From the NCBI GenBank assembly GCA_900552465.1, contig URZO01000013.1, positions 5,678-69,677 on the forward strand: a DNA stretch of 64,000 nucleotides. Direction: 5' to 3'. The notes beneath the pieces are model-generated. The model did not search any database. It was not told the origin of the DNA and saw nothing but the letters and a program-made list of their open reading frames with translations. Position numbers and translations under genes: made by a program. The DNA is from an uncultured Parabacteroides sp. GTDB taxonomy: Bacteria; Bacteroidota; Bacteroidia; Bacteroidales; Tannerellaceae. Every line of letters starts with the position of its first letter. Position 1 is the stretch's first letter. Shown one piece after another: positions 54,653-62,931 of this stretch.

Positions 54653-57600
54653 ATGAAAAGCATTATCAAATTTGCAGTAAGCAACCCGGTCACTATCTGC
54701 ATGCTCGTACTGGCGATCCTGCTGTTGGGCAAGATATCCTACGACCAGTTGGCTGTCGATCTGCTGCCCGACCTGAATAATCCCCGGCTCTTTATCGAGC
54801 TGAAGGCAGGCGAACGTCCGCCGGAGGAGATAGAGAAGCAGTTCGTCAAGAATATCGAATCGATGGCAATACGCCAGAGCGATGTGACGCAGGTGTCGTC
54901 TGTGATCCGTGCCGGTTCTGCCCGTATCACCGTCGAATATACCTGGAAGAAAGATATGGACGAGGCTTTCCTCGATTTGCAGAAAGCGATGAACCCGTAT
55001 GCCCAGAACAAGGATATCACCGAACTGAAGATCACGCAGCACGATCCGAACCAGTCTCCCGTCGTCCTGATCGGCCTCTCGCACCGCAGCATTACCGATA
55101 TGGCGGAGCTTCGGAAAGTGGCCGAGAGCTATATCCGTAACGAACTGATCCGCCTGGAAGGTGTTGCCGATGTCACGCTGTCCGGCGATGAGGTCAGTAC
55201 GCTGACGATCCGTACCGATCCCTATAAGTTAGATGCCTTTAAGCTGACTGTTAATGATATTTCTTCCAAGATAGAAGCCAATAACCAGAGCATCTCCGGT
55301 GGCCGAGTCAGCGAGTTGGGATTGCAATACCTGGTAAAGAGTTCGAGTCTCTTTGCCACGGAAAGCGATTTCGAGAACCTGATCGTCGGCTATAAGGCGG
55401 TCAAGGCGGAGGAAGCTGCTTCGGCAACAGCCGGTACTGCCGGGAGCACGACGGCAGGAAGTGTCGATAAGGCGCCGATCTTTTTGAAAGAAGTTGCCGA
55501 TGTCCGGTTTGAGAATGCACGGCCGGAGAATATTGTCCGTATCAATGGCGAGCGCAGCATCGGGCTGTCGGTCTATAAGGAGATGCGGTTTAACACCATA
55601 AAGGTGGTAGACGGCGTGATCCGCCAGTTGGGGATGATCGAACAGGCGCTGCCCGGCTACCGTTTCCAGGTGATCACCAACCAGGGCACTTTTATCAAGA
55701 ATGCGATCGGGGAGGTGAAGAACAGTGCCGTGTTGGGTATTATCCTGGCGGTGATCATTATCTTCGTCTTCCTTCGCCGGTTGGGGACTACGCTGATCGT
55801 CAGTCTGGCGATCCCGATCTCGATCGTTGCTACGTTCAACCTGATGTTCTTCAATCATCTTACCCTGAACATCATGACACTCGGTGGTCTGGCCCTCGGG
55901 GCCGGTATGCTGGTCGACAATGCGATCGTGGTGATCGAGAGTATCTTCCGTAACCAGGAGAAAGGAATGACGGTGCGCGAGGCAGCCATTACGGGAACGT
56001 CGGAAGTGGCGGGGGCTGTTATCGCCTCGACGTTGACGACGATTGTCGTGTTCCTGCCGATCGTCTACCTGCATGGCGCCTCCGGAGAGCTGTTTAAGGA
56101 CCAGGCCTGGACGGTGACCTTCTCGTTAGTATCGTCGCTGTTTGTGGCAGTGTTGGTGATTCCGATGTTGTATGACCGGATTACCGGACAACGGGACAAT
56201 ATGGGTGATGGCGGCCAGGGTGGCGTGTGTAGAGACGCACGGCCGTGCGTCTTTACGGTTGATGGCGACGGTTCTTCTGTGACCCCGCGTCAAGCGCGGG
56301 GACAGGGTGTCCGGATTACCGCCTACGCCCCCTTCCTGCGTGCCCTCTTGCGGCATCGTTGGGTGGTGATCGGCTGTGCCGTGGGGTTGATTGCGCTGGC
56401 GGGTTTGCTGGTGCCTTTTATCGGGACGGAGTTTATGCCTCGGGCGGAGAGCCGGGCTTTCACGGCTGTTATCAAGCTGCCGGAAGGGACTCCGCTGGAA
56501 CGTACCGCTTCGGCTGTAGGGAATTTAGAAACACTGATGCACACGATTTCGCAGGATTCGCTTTGTACGATCTACAGTCATATCGGGTCGGGGAGCGGTT
56601 CGGAGAATGATATATTCGAAGGTGAGAATACCGCCGTGATGAAAGTGATCCTCTCGCCTTCCTGCCCTGTCCCGCCGGAGGTGGTCATGGAGCAGTTCGT
56701 GCAGACCACTGAAAACACCGAAGGATTGGAAATCACCCTGAAGCAGGAAGAGAACTCCCTCAGCTCCCTCTTAGGCAGCGAAGGTGCTCCCATTGTCGTA
56801 GAGGTGAAGGGAGAGGAACTGGACGAGATCGCCGCCCTTACGGATGAGGTAAAGCAGCGTCTCGGGGATGTCCGGGGCATCTATAATATCCAGTCGTCCG
56901 TCGAAGACGGCGCCCCCGAGGTGACGATCTCTGTCGACCGCACGGTTGCCGGTATCAATAACGTAAGTGTCTCGACCGTTATCGAACAGTTGAAGCAGCA
57001 ACTCACCGGCCTGGAATCCGGCAAGATGGAGTACAGGGGAGAGATGCGCGACATCCTGATCAAAGTGCCCGACATTACCCTGCGTGACCTCGGTGCACTC
57101 GTCATACGGAGCGGCGAGAAGGAATTCCGCCTGCAGGAGATCACCACGATCACCCATTCGCAGGCGCCGAAGGAGATCTTCCGCCGCAACCAGAACCGTA
57201 TCAGCAAGGTCACCGCCAGCCTCGACGCCGGACACTCGCTCGACCGTGTTGCCGCCGATATACGGCTTGCCGTGAAAGATATCGACCTGCCGAACAACTA
57301 TTCGATCACCGTCACCGGAGAAGAAGAGAAACGCCAGGAGTCCATGAACAGCCTCCTGTTCGCCCTTGCCCTCTCGGTCATCCTGGTCTATATGGTGCTT
57401 GCCTCGCAGTTCGAGTCGCTGTTGCATCCTTTCACGATCCTGCTGACGATTCCGCTGGCGGTCGTAGGGGCGATCCTGTTGTTCTTCCTGACCGGTACGA
57501 CAATCAACATGATGGGTGTGATCGGTATCGTGATGCTGGTCGGTATAGCGGTGAACAATTCGATTATCCTGGTCGACCGCATCAACCAGTTGATCCAGGC

Positions 57601-57877
57601 CGGTATGCCGCTCGACGATGCGATAGTGGAGGCCGGCAGCCAGCGTATCCGTCCGATCTTGATGACTACGCTTACGACGATCCTCGCCCTCCTGCCGATG
57701 ACGTTCGGTTTCGGGGAAGGCGCATCGCTCCGTTCGCCTATGGCGATAGCGGTGATCGGGGGGCTGGTCACCTCGACGGTCATGAGTCTGGTGGTGATAC
57801 CATGTGTTTATTACGTGTTTGAGAAGATGAAGACTGCTGTCGGGGGTCCCGACAGGTCGAAATCTGAAAAAATATAG
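54653..57877 (+). CDS. RND-family efflux pump, inner-membrane subunit
   Basis: A 1074-residue proton-driven pump with the usual 12-helix, two-large-loop plan. The helix-4 motif LVDNAIVVIES holds the conserved Asp422, followed by Asn423, as in the SwrC-like HAE group. Helix-1 (ICMLVLAILLLGKISYDQLAVDLLPDL) and the late helices (LALSVILVYMVLASQFESLLHPF, RPILMTTLTTILALLPM) are typical. Two odd inserts are seen: a Thr/Ala/Gly-rich stretch near residues 255-275, and a REP-like palindrome pair read in frame in the linker after helix 6 (about residues 520-555). Its last codons run into the first palindrome of the repeat array at 57838. The substrate is unknown. Confidence 0.95.
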   Translation: MKSIIKFAVSNPVTICMLVLAILLLGKISYDQLAVDLLPDLNNPRLFIELKAGERPPEEIEKQFVKNIESMAIRQSDVTQVSSVIRAGSARITVEYTWKKDMDEAFLDLQKAMNPYAQNKDITELKITQHDPNQSPVVLIGLSHRSITDMAELRKVAESYIRNELIRLEGVADVTLSGDEVSTLTIRTDPYKLDAFKLTVNDISSKIEANNQSISGGRVSELGLQYLVKSSSLFATESDFENLIVGYKAVKAEEAASATAGTAGSTTAGSVDKAPIFLKEVADVRFENARPENIVRINGERSIGLSVYKEMRFNTIKVVDGVIRQLGMIEQALPGYRFQVITNQGTFIKNAIGEVKNSAVLGIILAVIIIFVFLRRLGTTLIVSLAIPISIVATFNLMFFNHLTLNIMTLGGLALGAGMLVDNAIVVIESIFRNQEKGMTVREAAITGTSEVAGAVIASTLTTIVVFLPIVYLHGASGELFKDQAWTVTFSLVSSLFVAVLVIPMLYDRITGQRDNMGDGGQGGVCRDARPCVFTVDGDGSSVTPRQARGQGVRITAYAPFLRALLRHRWVVIGCAVGLIALAGLLVPFIGTEFMPRAESRAFTAVIKLPEGTPLERTASAVGNLETLMHTISQDSLCTIYSHIGSGSGSENDIFEGENTAVMKVILSPSCPVPPEVVMEQFVQTTENTEGLEITLKQEENSLSSLLGSEGAPIVVEVKGEELDEIAALTDEVKQRLGDVRGIYNIQSSVEDGAPEVTISVDRTVAGINNVSVSTVIEQLKQQLTGLESGKMEYRGEMRDILIKVPDITLRDLGALVIRSGEKEFRLQEITTITHSQAPKEIFRRNQNRISKVTASLDAGHSLDRVAADIRLAVKDIDLPNNYSITVTGEEEKRQESMNSLLFALALSVILVYMVLASQFESLLHPFTILLTIPLAVVGAILLFFLTGTTINMMGVIGIVMLVGIAVNNSIILVDRINQLIQAGMPLDDAIVEAGSQRIRPILMTTLTTILALLPMTFGFGEGASLRSPMAIAVIGGLVTSTVMSLVVIPCVYYVFEKMKTAVGGPDRSKSEKI
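56229..56301. repeat. Two REP-like palindromes inside the RND pump gene
   Basis: AGACGCACGGCCGTGCGTCT (56233-56252) is a perfect palindrome, extended to 56229-56256 with one G-T pair. CCCCGCG/CGCGGGG (56283-56289 and 56295-56301) is a second stem with a 5-base loop. Both are read through in frame and encode part of the cytoplasmic linker between membrane helices 6 and 7. They look like mobile intergenic repeats that have entered the gene. Confidence 0.75.
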
Positions 57878-58060
57878 CTGTCGGGGGTCCCGACAACGAG
57901 AATCTGGGAAATTTTCTTGCTGTCGGGACCCCCGACAACAGGAATCCGGAACTTTTCTCGCTGTCGGGAGCCCCGACGATGAAAATCCGGTTGTTTTCTT
58001 GTTGTCGGGAGCCCCGACGACGGGAATTTGGAAAAAAAGGAGTTGTCGGGGGTCCCGACA
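57838..58060. repeat. Six-unit palindromic tandem array, 41-bp period, GC-rich type
   Basis: Palindromes of the form TGTCGGGGGTCCCGACA start at 57838, 57879, 57921, 57962, 58003 and 58044, a period of 41-42 bp. The intervening 24-25 bases are similar to one another (AnCGnGAATCTGGnAAnTTT) and not unique. The first palindrome lies within the 3' end of the upstream RND gene and the last ends 22 bases before the start of the fusion gene. Transcribed, it would make a row of six stable hairpins between the two pump genes. Confidence 0.9.
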
Positions 58061-58082
58061 GGATAAATTAAAGAAAAGAAGT

Positions 58083-61000
58083 ATGAACTTTTTACTACAT
58101 AGAAGGATTGCGATCTGCATGCTGTTTATAGCCCTGACAGGCCTCGGCTATGTCTCGTATAAGCAGTTGCCCGTCGAGTTGCTGCCCAATGCGGAGTTGC
58201 CGATGCTCTTCGTGCAGGTGTCGGCTCAGCAGGATATGGACCCGTCGTATGTGGAGTCGGAGGTCATCATTCCGCTCGAAGGTGCGATCGGCACGATAGG
58301 CGGGGTGGAACAGATCGAATCGCAGGTCGACAGCCGCCAATCCTCTATCAAGATAGACTTCAAGCCGAACGTAAACTTCAAGATCACCGCCCTCAAGCTG
58401 CAGGAGAAGATCAACGAGACAGCCTCGACGCTGCCCGAAGGTTTCACGGTACAGATACAGAAGATAGACGTCTCGATGCTTAGCGGCGGCTTCATGTCGT
58501 TGCAGGTGCGCGGTTCGGGTGGTACCGACCGTGTCCGTAACCTCGTGGAGAAGGAGATACGTCCCGACCTGGAAAACATCGACGGGATCGCCTCGGTCAA
58601 CGTCTACGGAGGCCGCGAGAAGGCGATTGAAGTGCAACTCGACCCCGATGCCTGCAAGGCACTTAACCTGACACCCTCCACTATCAGCAGCATCCTAACG
58701 CAGAACACGCAGGAGAAAGCCTTTGTCGGCTATGCCACAGAGCCTGACGGGAAGTATTTCGTACATGTCGACTCGCCCTACGCCGAAGTGTCGGACCTGG
58801 AGAACATCGTCGTCGCTCCCGGCCCTATCCTGTTGAAAGACATCGCCACGATCTTCTTCGACAAGAAGGAGGAGACCAGCTATAGCCGTGTGAACGGGAA
58901 AGATGCCGTCTCCGTCTCCCTGCTTGCCGATTCGCAGGCGAACCTGATCCAACTGTCTCACCGTACGACAGCCGTCATCGACCGCCTGAACGAACAGCTT
59001 GCGCCGCTCGATCTCTCGATCGTGGTGGAGAGTAACCAGGCAGAGACGATGGAAGACAATATCGACCAGATTATTCATCTTGCCCTCGTCGGTGGCTTGC
59101 TTGCCGTTCTTATCCTCTGGCTTTTCCTGAAGAATCTCCGGCTGGTGTTCTTCATCGCCCTTTCTATTCCGATTTCCGTCTATACGGCGTTCAACTTCTT
59201 CTACGGGGCGGGGATCTCGATTAACAGCCTGACGCTGGTCGGTATGGCGTTAGCGATCGGTATGCTGTTGGATAATAGTGTGGTTGTCTTAGAGAATATC
59301 TATCGTCTCTCGGCTGCCGGTAAGAGTCCCGAACAGTCGGTGACGCAGGGTACGCGGGAGGTCTGGCGTTCTATCCTGGCGGCTACGCTGACGACAGTCA
59401 CGGTCTTCCTGCCCTTCGTCTTTTCCGATAACTTCCTGATCAAGTTGATGGGGCATCATATCGGCGTCTCGATCATCTCTACCCTGACGATCTCCCTCTT
59501 CGTCGCCCTCCTCTTCATCCCGATGGCGACGTATACGGTGTTGAGGCGTAATATATCATCGACGGGAGTAACTTTTCCCCTCTTGAGAGGGGGCAGGGGG
59601 TGTGTTATCTTCCCCTGGAGGCGCAAATTTCACACATCCCCTACCCCCTCTCAAGAGGGGAAGCAGATACCCTCCGTCCCTAAACCGGACACTGTCTTCT
59701 ACGAGAAGGTGTCTGTGACGCAGCGGCCTGTGCAGATATACCTGGTGCTGCTGAAGACCTGTATGCGGAATCCGGGCGTGACGATATTCGGGGCTGTCAT
59801 CCTCTTGTTCGTCTCTCTGATCCTCTCGATCTCCCTCAATATACAAGACCGCAAGGAGGTCGAGAACGACCGTTTCAGCATCTACGTGACCATGCCGACA
59901 GGCAGCACGTTAGAGAATGCCGACCAGGTGGTCCGCGTCATTGAAGAACGCCTTGCCGAGTTCCCCGAGAAGCAAGACCTGATCAGCCGTATCCGTGAGA
60001 CGGATGCCGAGCTGACGTTTGTCCTCAAAGAGGATTACCAGAAGATCGGGAAACGCAAGATATCCGATATCAAGTCCGACGTGCAAACCCGCCTCCGGGC
60101 CATTAACGGCGCCGAGATATCTTTATCCTCTCCTTCGGGCGGAGGTCAGGGCGGAGCCTTTGGGGGAGGTAGCGATATGTCCGGTATGGGCGGTTTCATG
60201 CGTCTCCTCGGAATGGGTGAGAACCGTGAACGGATCGTTATCAAGGGTTCCGACTTCGACCGTATGCAGCGTGTGGCGGAAGACTTCCGTTACTACCTCG
60301 ACGAGCAGGAGTTCATCCGCAACACCCGTGTCTCCTACAACCGCCGCCAGCCGGAGATCCGTCTCGGCTTCGACCCGATCCTGCTCACCTCCTTCGATAT
60401 CTCCCGCCAAAATATATCCTCCGGCCTCGCCTCGCTGAACCCGGAGATGTCTTCCGGAACCTCCTTTAAGGTTGGCGAAGACACCTACGACATCATCATC
60501 CGTAACCGGGAGAACCGGACGGAAGAAGAATTAGAAGCCGAAAAGAAGCAGGACAAGACCGTCGACGACCTCCGCGAAGTACGCATCCCGAATGCATCCG
60601 GCGGACTGCACCGCCTCGAGGACATCGCCACGATCGACTATGGCCGGGGACGTGCCCGCATCACCCGTGTGAACCAGGACAAGCAGATCGAACTGTTCTA
60701 CTCCTTCTCGCGCGACGTGGAAGACTCCAAGGACCTCCTCGAAGGCTACCGCTCGGATATCGACCAGTTGGTGTCGGGCTATAACCTTCCGTCGGGTGTG
60801 GCGGTCGAGGTGTTCCATGAGGAAGATACTTTTGCTGACTTCAAGTTCTTGCTGCTGGCAGCTTTTATCCTGATCTTTATGATACTGGCCTCGGTGTTCG
60901 AATCCCTTGCGACACCGTTTGTCCTGCTGTTTTCCATTCCGCTGGCGGCTATCGGTTCTTTGTTAGCGCTGTTGCTGACGGGCAACAGTCTGCTGAATAA

Positions 61001-62930
61001 TGCGAATGTGATGATCGGCTTCCTGATCCTGTTAGGTGTTGTGGTGAACAATGGCATTATCCTGATCGACTATGCCAATATTCTGCGGCGGCGTGGCTAT
61101 CGCCGTAACCGGGCTTTGATGACGGCAGGGCTGTCGCGTATCCGTCCGATCCTGATTACCTCCATTACGACGATTGTCGCCATGTTCCCGATGGCGATGG
61201 GCAATGACGAGTATGCCGGTGCGATCGGTGCGCCTTTCGCCATTACCGTGATCGGAGGCCTGTCCTTCTCGGCGTTGCTGACGCTGATCCTGATTCCGAC
61301 TGTCTGCATGGGGCTGGAAAACACGTTGCAGTGGTACCGGGGCCTGTCGCCGAAGATATGGGTGTTGCACGGCGTGCTCCTTGTGGCAGGCATGAGCTGC
61401 ATCTATCTCTATGGCGGCAGCCTGTTGTGGCAATCTATCTATGGAGTGGTGTTGCTGGCCGGTATTCCGGGCATGACCTATTTTATGCAGACCAGCTTGC
61501 GCCGTGCCCGTTCGAAGGTGATCGATCCGGAGGCGGACATCCATATCTCCGTCCGCAACCTGGTGAAGATATACGACTGGCCGGGACGTGTCAGCCGCCA
61601 GTGGCGAAGCGGTCTGCTGATCCGCCGACGGTTGGGGATCGGCGGGGAATATCATTCCCTGAAAGACTTTATAAGCGTGAGCTGGCAATTTGCCCTCCTG
61701 GGCTTCGCCATCTGGTTCACCTGGTTCTTTATCGGGAGCAAGCTGTGGATCTTTATCCTATCCTTCGCGATCTATGCCGCCACGCTCTATCTGTGGAGGA
61801 AGGTGCGCGAATACCTCTACTGGCGTTTTGCCGGAAGCCGTACGGTGAGGATTCTCAACCGGGTCATCTTCTGGAGCATCCCGCCGCTGATTCTTTTTGC
61901 CCTGTTCCACAGGTTGGACAATCCGAACCTTGTCAGTACCGTCGGGTTGCTGTGGGCGTTCTGCATCGCCGTCTATGTGACTGCCGGTTACCTGTTTGAG
62001 AAGGAGATCAATATCGAGCGTGTGAAGGGACGCTTTGCCGGACTCCGCCGTTCGTGGTTCCGGTTGGTGAAAGGCATCCCGCTGATCGGTAAACGCCGCC
62101 GCCCGTTCAAAGCGCTCCGGGGCGTGTCGTTCGAGATCCGTACGGGTATGTTCGGCTTGTTAGGACCTAACGGGGCGGGTAAATCCACCCTGATGCGCAT
62201 CATCTGCGGTATCCTGGAGCAGAGCTACGGAAGCATCTGGATCAACGGGCTCGACACCCGCATCTACCGGGAAGAGCTGCAGAGTCTCATCGGCTTCCTG
62301 CCGCAGGAGTTCGGTACGTACGAGAATATGTCGTCGTGGGAGTTCCTCGACTACCAGGCGATCCTGAAAGGCCTTGTCGACGGTGCTGTCCGCCGTGAGC
62401 GTCTCGAATATGTCCTCAAAGCCGTCCACATGTACGACCGCAAAGCCGAGAAGATCGGCTCTTTCTCCGGCGGTATGAAACAGCGTATCGGCATCGCCCT
62501 GATCCTGTTGCACCTGCCGCGTATCCTGGTGGTCGACGAACCGACAGCCGGACTCGACCCGCGCGAACGCATCCGCTTCCGTAACCTGCTGGTCGAGTTG
62601 AGCAAGGACCGTATCGTCATCTTCTCCACCCATATCATCGAAGATATATCCAGCTCGTGCAGCCAGGTCGTCGTGATCAACAAGGGCGCCCTGCGTTACT
62701 TCGGCGACCCGGTCGATATGGTCGGTATGGCCGCCGGCAAAGTCTGGCAGTTCGACATCGACAAGACAGCGTTTGAACAAGCATTAGATAAATCCCGTAT
62801 CGTCAACCATATCCAGAAAGACGACCGGATCCGGGTCCGCTATCTCTCCGCCGCCTCCCCCTACGAAGGCGCGGTGCAGGTCGAGCCGAACCTGGAAGAT
62901 GCGTATTTATGTTTATTAAAAGGATTATAG
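58083..62930 (+). CDS. RND efflux pump fused to an ABC ATPase
   Basis: A 1615-residue single open frame. Residues about 1-1080 are a complete RND pump with helix-4 motif MLLDNSVVVLENI (Asp397) and late helices (FILIFMILASVFESLATPF, RPILITSITTIVAMFPM). Two more hydrophobic helices follow (about 1090-1135). At 1154-1164 a strand typical of the start of an ABC domain appears (HISVRNLVKIY). Then come about 175 residues with four predicted membrane helices. The rest of an ABC ATPase runs from 1342 to the end: Walker A GPNGAGKST (1361-1369), Q-loop FLPQEFG, signature FSGGMKQR, Walker B ILVVDEPTAGLD and His in FSTHIIEDI. The start at 58083 follows the repeat array. The linker after helix 6 contains a palindromic repeat read in frame. 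Confidence 0.93.
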   Translation: MNFLLHRRIAICMLFIALTGLGYVSYKQLPVELLPNAELPMLFVQVSAQQDMDPSYVESEVIIPLEGAIGTIGGVEQIESQVDSRQSSIKIDFKPNVNFKITALKLQEKINETASTLPEGFTVQIQKIDVSMLSGGFMSLQVRGSGGTDRVRNLVEKEIRPDLENIDGIASVNVYGGREKAIEVQLDPDACKALNLTPSTISSILTQNTQEKAFVGYATEPDGKYFVHVDSPYAEVSDLENIVVAPGPILLKDIATIFFDKKEETSYSRVNGKDAVSVSLLADSQANLIQLSHRTTAVIDRLNEQLAPLDLSIVVESNQAETMEDNIDQIIHLALVGGLLAVLILWLFLKNLRLVFFIALSIPISVYTAFNFFYGAGISINSLTLVGMALAIGMLLDNSVVVLENIYRLSAAGKSPEQSVTQGTREVWRSILAATLTTVTVFLPFVFSDNFLIKLMGHHIGVSIISTLTISLFVALLFIPMATYTVLRRNISSTGVTFPLLRGGRGCVIFPWRRKFHTSPTPSQEGKQIPSVPKPDTVFYEKVSVTQRPVQIYLVLLKTCMRNPGVTIFGAVILLFVSLILSISLNIQDRKEVENDRFSIYVTMPTGSTLENADQVVRVIEERLAEFPEKQDLISRIRETDAELTFVLKEDYQKIGKRKISDIKSDVQTRLRAINGAEISLSSPSGGGQGGAFGGGSDMSGMGGFMRLLGMGENRERIVIKGSDFDRMQRVAEDFRYYLDEQEFIRNTRVSYNRRQPEIRLGFDPILLTSFDISRQNISSGLASLNPEMSSGTSFKVGEDTYDIIIRNRENRTEEELEAEKKQDKTVDDLREVRIPNASGGLHRLEDIATIDYGRGRARITRVNQDKQIELFYSFSRDVEDSKDLLEGYRSDIDQLVSGYNLPSGVAVEVFHEEDTFADFKFLLLAAFILIFMILASVFESLATPFVLLFSIPLAAIGSLLALLLTGNSLLNNANVMIGFLILLGVVVNNGIILIDYANILRRRGYRRNRALMTAGLSRIRPILITSITTIVAMFPMAMGNDEYAGAIGAPFAITVIGGLSFSALLTLILIPTVCMGLENTLQWYRGLSPKIWVLHGVLLVAGMSCIYLYGGSLLWQSIYGVVLLAGIPGMTYFMQTSLRRARSKVIDPEADIHISVRNLVKIYDWPGRVSRQWRSGLLIRRRLGIGGEYHSLKDFISVSWQFALLGFAIWFTWFFIGSKLWIFILSFAIYAATLYLWRKVREYLYWRFAGSRTVRILNRVIFWSIPPLILFALFHRLDNPNLVSTVGLLWAFCIAVYVTAGYLFEKEINIERVKGRFAGLRRSWFRLVKGIPLIGKRRRPFKALRGVSFEIRTGMFGLLGPNGAGKSTLMRIICGILEQSYGSIWINGLDTRIYREELQSLIGFLPQEFGTYENMSSWEFLDYQAILKGLVDGAVRRERLEYVLKAVHMYDRKAEKIGSFSGGMKQRIGIALILLHLPRILVVDEPTAGLDPRERIRFRNLLVELSKDRIVIFSTHIIEDISSSCSQVVVINKGALRYFGDPVDMVGMAAGKVWQFDIDKTAFEQALDKSRIVNHIQKDDRIRVRYLSAASPYEGAVQVEPNLEDAYLCLLKGL
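59572..59663. repeat. Long inverted repeat inside the RND-ABC fusion gene
   Basis: The left arm (59572-59605) and right arm (59631-59662) are near-perfect reverse complements. They share a core CCCCTCTTGAGAGGGGG and enclose about 25 bases. The element is about 92 bp long and read through in frame. It encodes the cytoplasmic linker between helices 6 and 7 of the RND part, the same place as in the upstream RND gene. Confidence 0.8.
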
Positions 62931-62931
62931 G

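Noticed and set aside
57838..58060. CRISPR-like pattern: repeats of 17 bp with spacers of about 24 bp
   Set aside because: The spacers are similar to one another, the repeats are perfect palindromes that vary in the centre, and no cas gene is nearby. It is a tandem palindromic array.
56771..58120. Long minus-strand frame of about 449 codons across the end of the RND gene and the array
   Set aside because: It lies opposite a clear RND gene, has repetitive low-complexity translation and no family resemblance. It is a shadow frame.
58083..62930. Possibility that the RND-ABC fusion comes from a frameshift or assembly error joining two genes
   Set aside because: The frame is continuous, the linker region has coherent membrane helices and a start strand of an ABC domain, and the next gene follows one base later. 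A missed stop codon cannot be fully excluded without reads.
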